Part shown: piece after piece, positions 63,791 through 64,000 of the stretch
Layout of the letters: each line of letters opens with the position of its first letter
Position numbering within the stretch: position 1 is the stretch's first letter
Source of the DNA: Brachyspira suanatina
GTDB lineage: Bacteria; Spirochaetota; Brachyspiria; Brachyspirales; Brachyspiraceae
Reading direction: 5' to 3'
NCBI RefSeq assembly: GCF_001049755.1
Contig: NZ_CVLB01000001.1
Coordinates: forward strand, 1,040,091-1,104,090
DNA length: 64,000 nucleotides
Program-made: the position numbers and the translations under genes
Notes under the pieces: generated by a model
Databases searched by the model: none
Seen by the model: the letters and a program-made list of their open reading frames with translations, nothing else
What the model was told of the DNA's origin: nothing

Positions 63791-64000
63791 TTAAAATTTT
63801 TCTACATCTATTTCTGCTACAGAATTAAATATATAATTCGGTCTGTATGGAAACTCTTCTATCATTTCTTTTGTAGTAACCCCTGAAAGTACTAAAGCTG
63901 TTTTCATACCGGCACCAAGTCCTCCTAATATATCTGTATCCATTCTGTCGCCAACCATCAAAGTATTTTCACTATGAGCATTTATTTGATTTTTAGCTAT
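63791..64000 (-). CDS. HAD-superfamily IIA phosphatase (NagD-like), C-terminal part
   Basis: The minus-strand frame is open from the window edge to TAA at 63791-63793 and gives 69 residues. [20 protein letters not shown] is HAD motif IV with its metal-binding Asp pair, followed by [12 protein letters not shown], as in NagD/4-nitrophenylphosphatase proteins. The catalytic Asp and cap are outside the window. Such enzymes remove phosphate from nucleotides or sugar phosphates. Only the family is supported. Confidence 0.85.
   Translation of the reverse strand: MAKNQINAHSENTLMVGDRMDTDILGGLGAGMKTALVLSGVTTKEMIEEFPYRPNYIFNSVAEIDVEKF

Noticed and set aside
1-64000. tRNA or rRNA genes, CRISPR array, insertion sequence, prophage
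   Set aside because: No cloverleaf or rRNA segment, no regularly spaced direct repeats, no transposase or phage proteins were seen on either strand.

Overview
The window reads as chromosomal DNA of an anaerobic intestinal spirochaete of the genus Brachyspira. The DNA is very AT-rich and most codons end in A or T. A TlyA protein of 240 residues, the family first named from the swine-dysentery spirochaete, lies at 37189-37911. There are also many periplasmic ankyrin-repeat and TPR proteins and a methyl-accepting chemotaxis protein. The genus call is inference from gene content; species cannot be settled by eye. I see no rRNA or tRNA gene, no CRISPR array, no insertion sequence and no prophage.

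Layout. 1-7000: the C-terminal part of a chemotaxis receptor, an OmpA-like envelope protein, an unusual Obg GTPase fused to a radical-SAM enzyme, and two convergent secreted ankyrin proteins. 7100-10700: a run of small metabolic and repair genes (HD hydrolase, nicotinamidase, O6-alkylguanine-DNA alkyltransferase, acetyltransferase), then two small Cys-rich proteins and a DUF1232 membrane protein. 10781-18870: dnaA, then a chaperone cluster (grpE, a 69-residue unknown, dnaK, a nonsense-interrupted ankyrin gene, a DUF1275 membrane protein, a membrane-tethered mini J-protein, dnaJ). 18900-26750: a glycosyltransferase-like protein, a large TPR protein, pyridoxamine kinase, and two paralogous lipoproteins. 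27023-29915: a consensus promoter, a yybP-ykoY (Mn2+) riboswitch with a terminator platform, and the P-type cation ATPase it should control. 30014-37911: TPR protein, RlmE, RseC-like protein, a GH57/DUF3536 protein, a secreted unknown, and tlyA.

37908-46463 is the most striking block. Seven tandem paralogues on the minus strand each carry two cyclic-nucleotide-binding-like domains and a C-terminal Crp-like winged helix. Most have their own promoter with a TTGACA-like box and a TATAAT-like box 16 bp apart. The ligand pockets lack the Arg and Glu that CRP uses for cAMP, and the winged helix is eroded in the inner copies. They look like an expanding family of sensors or adaptors that no longer act as ordinary Crp regulators.

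46744-64000: tyrS, an LptD-like outer-membrane assembly protein and two large ankyrin proteins built from five copies of a ~200-230-residue super-module; then an old-yellow-enzyme reductase, a flavodoxin-like protein and a CrtI-like FAD oxidoreductase, the first and last with operator-like repeats over their promoters. The window closes with two DUF2147 paralogues around a beta-barrel-like protein, two transporters (EamA, MFS) and the 3' end of a HAD phosphatase gene.
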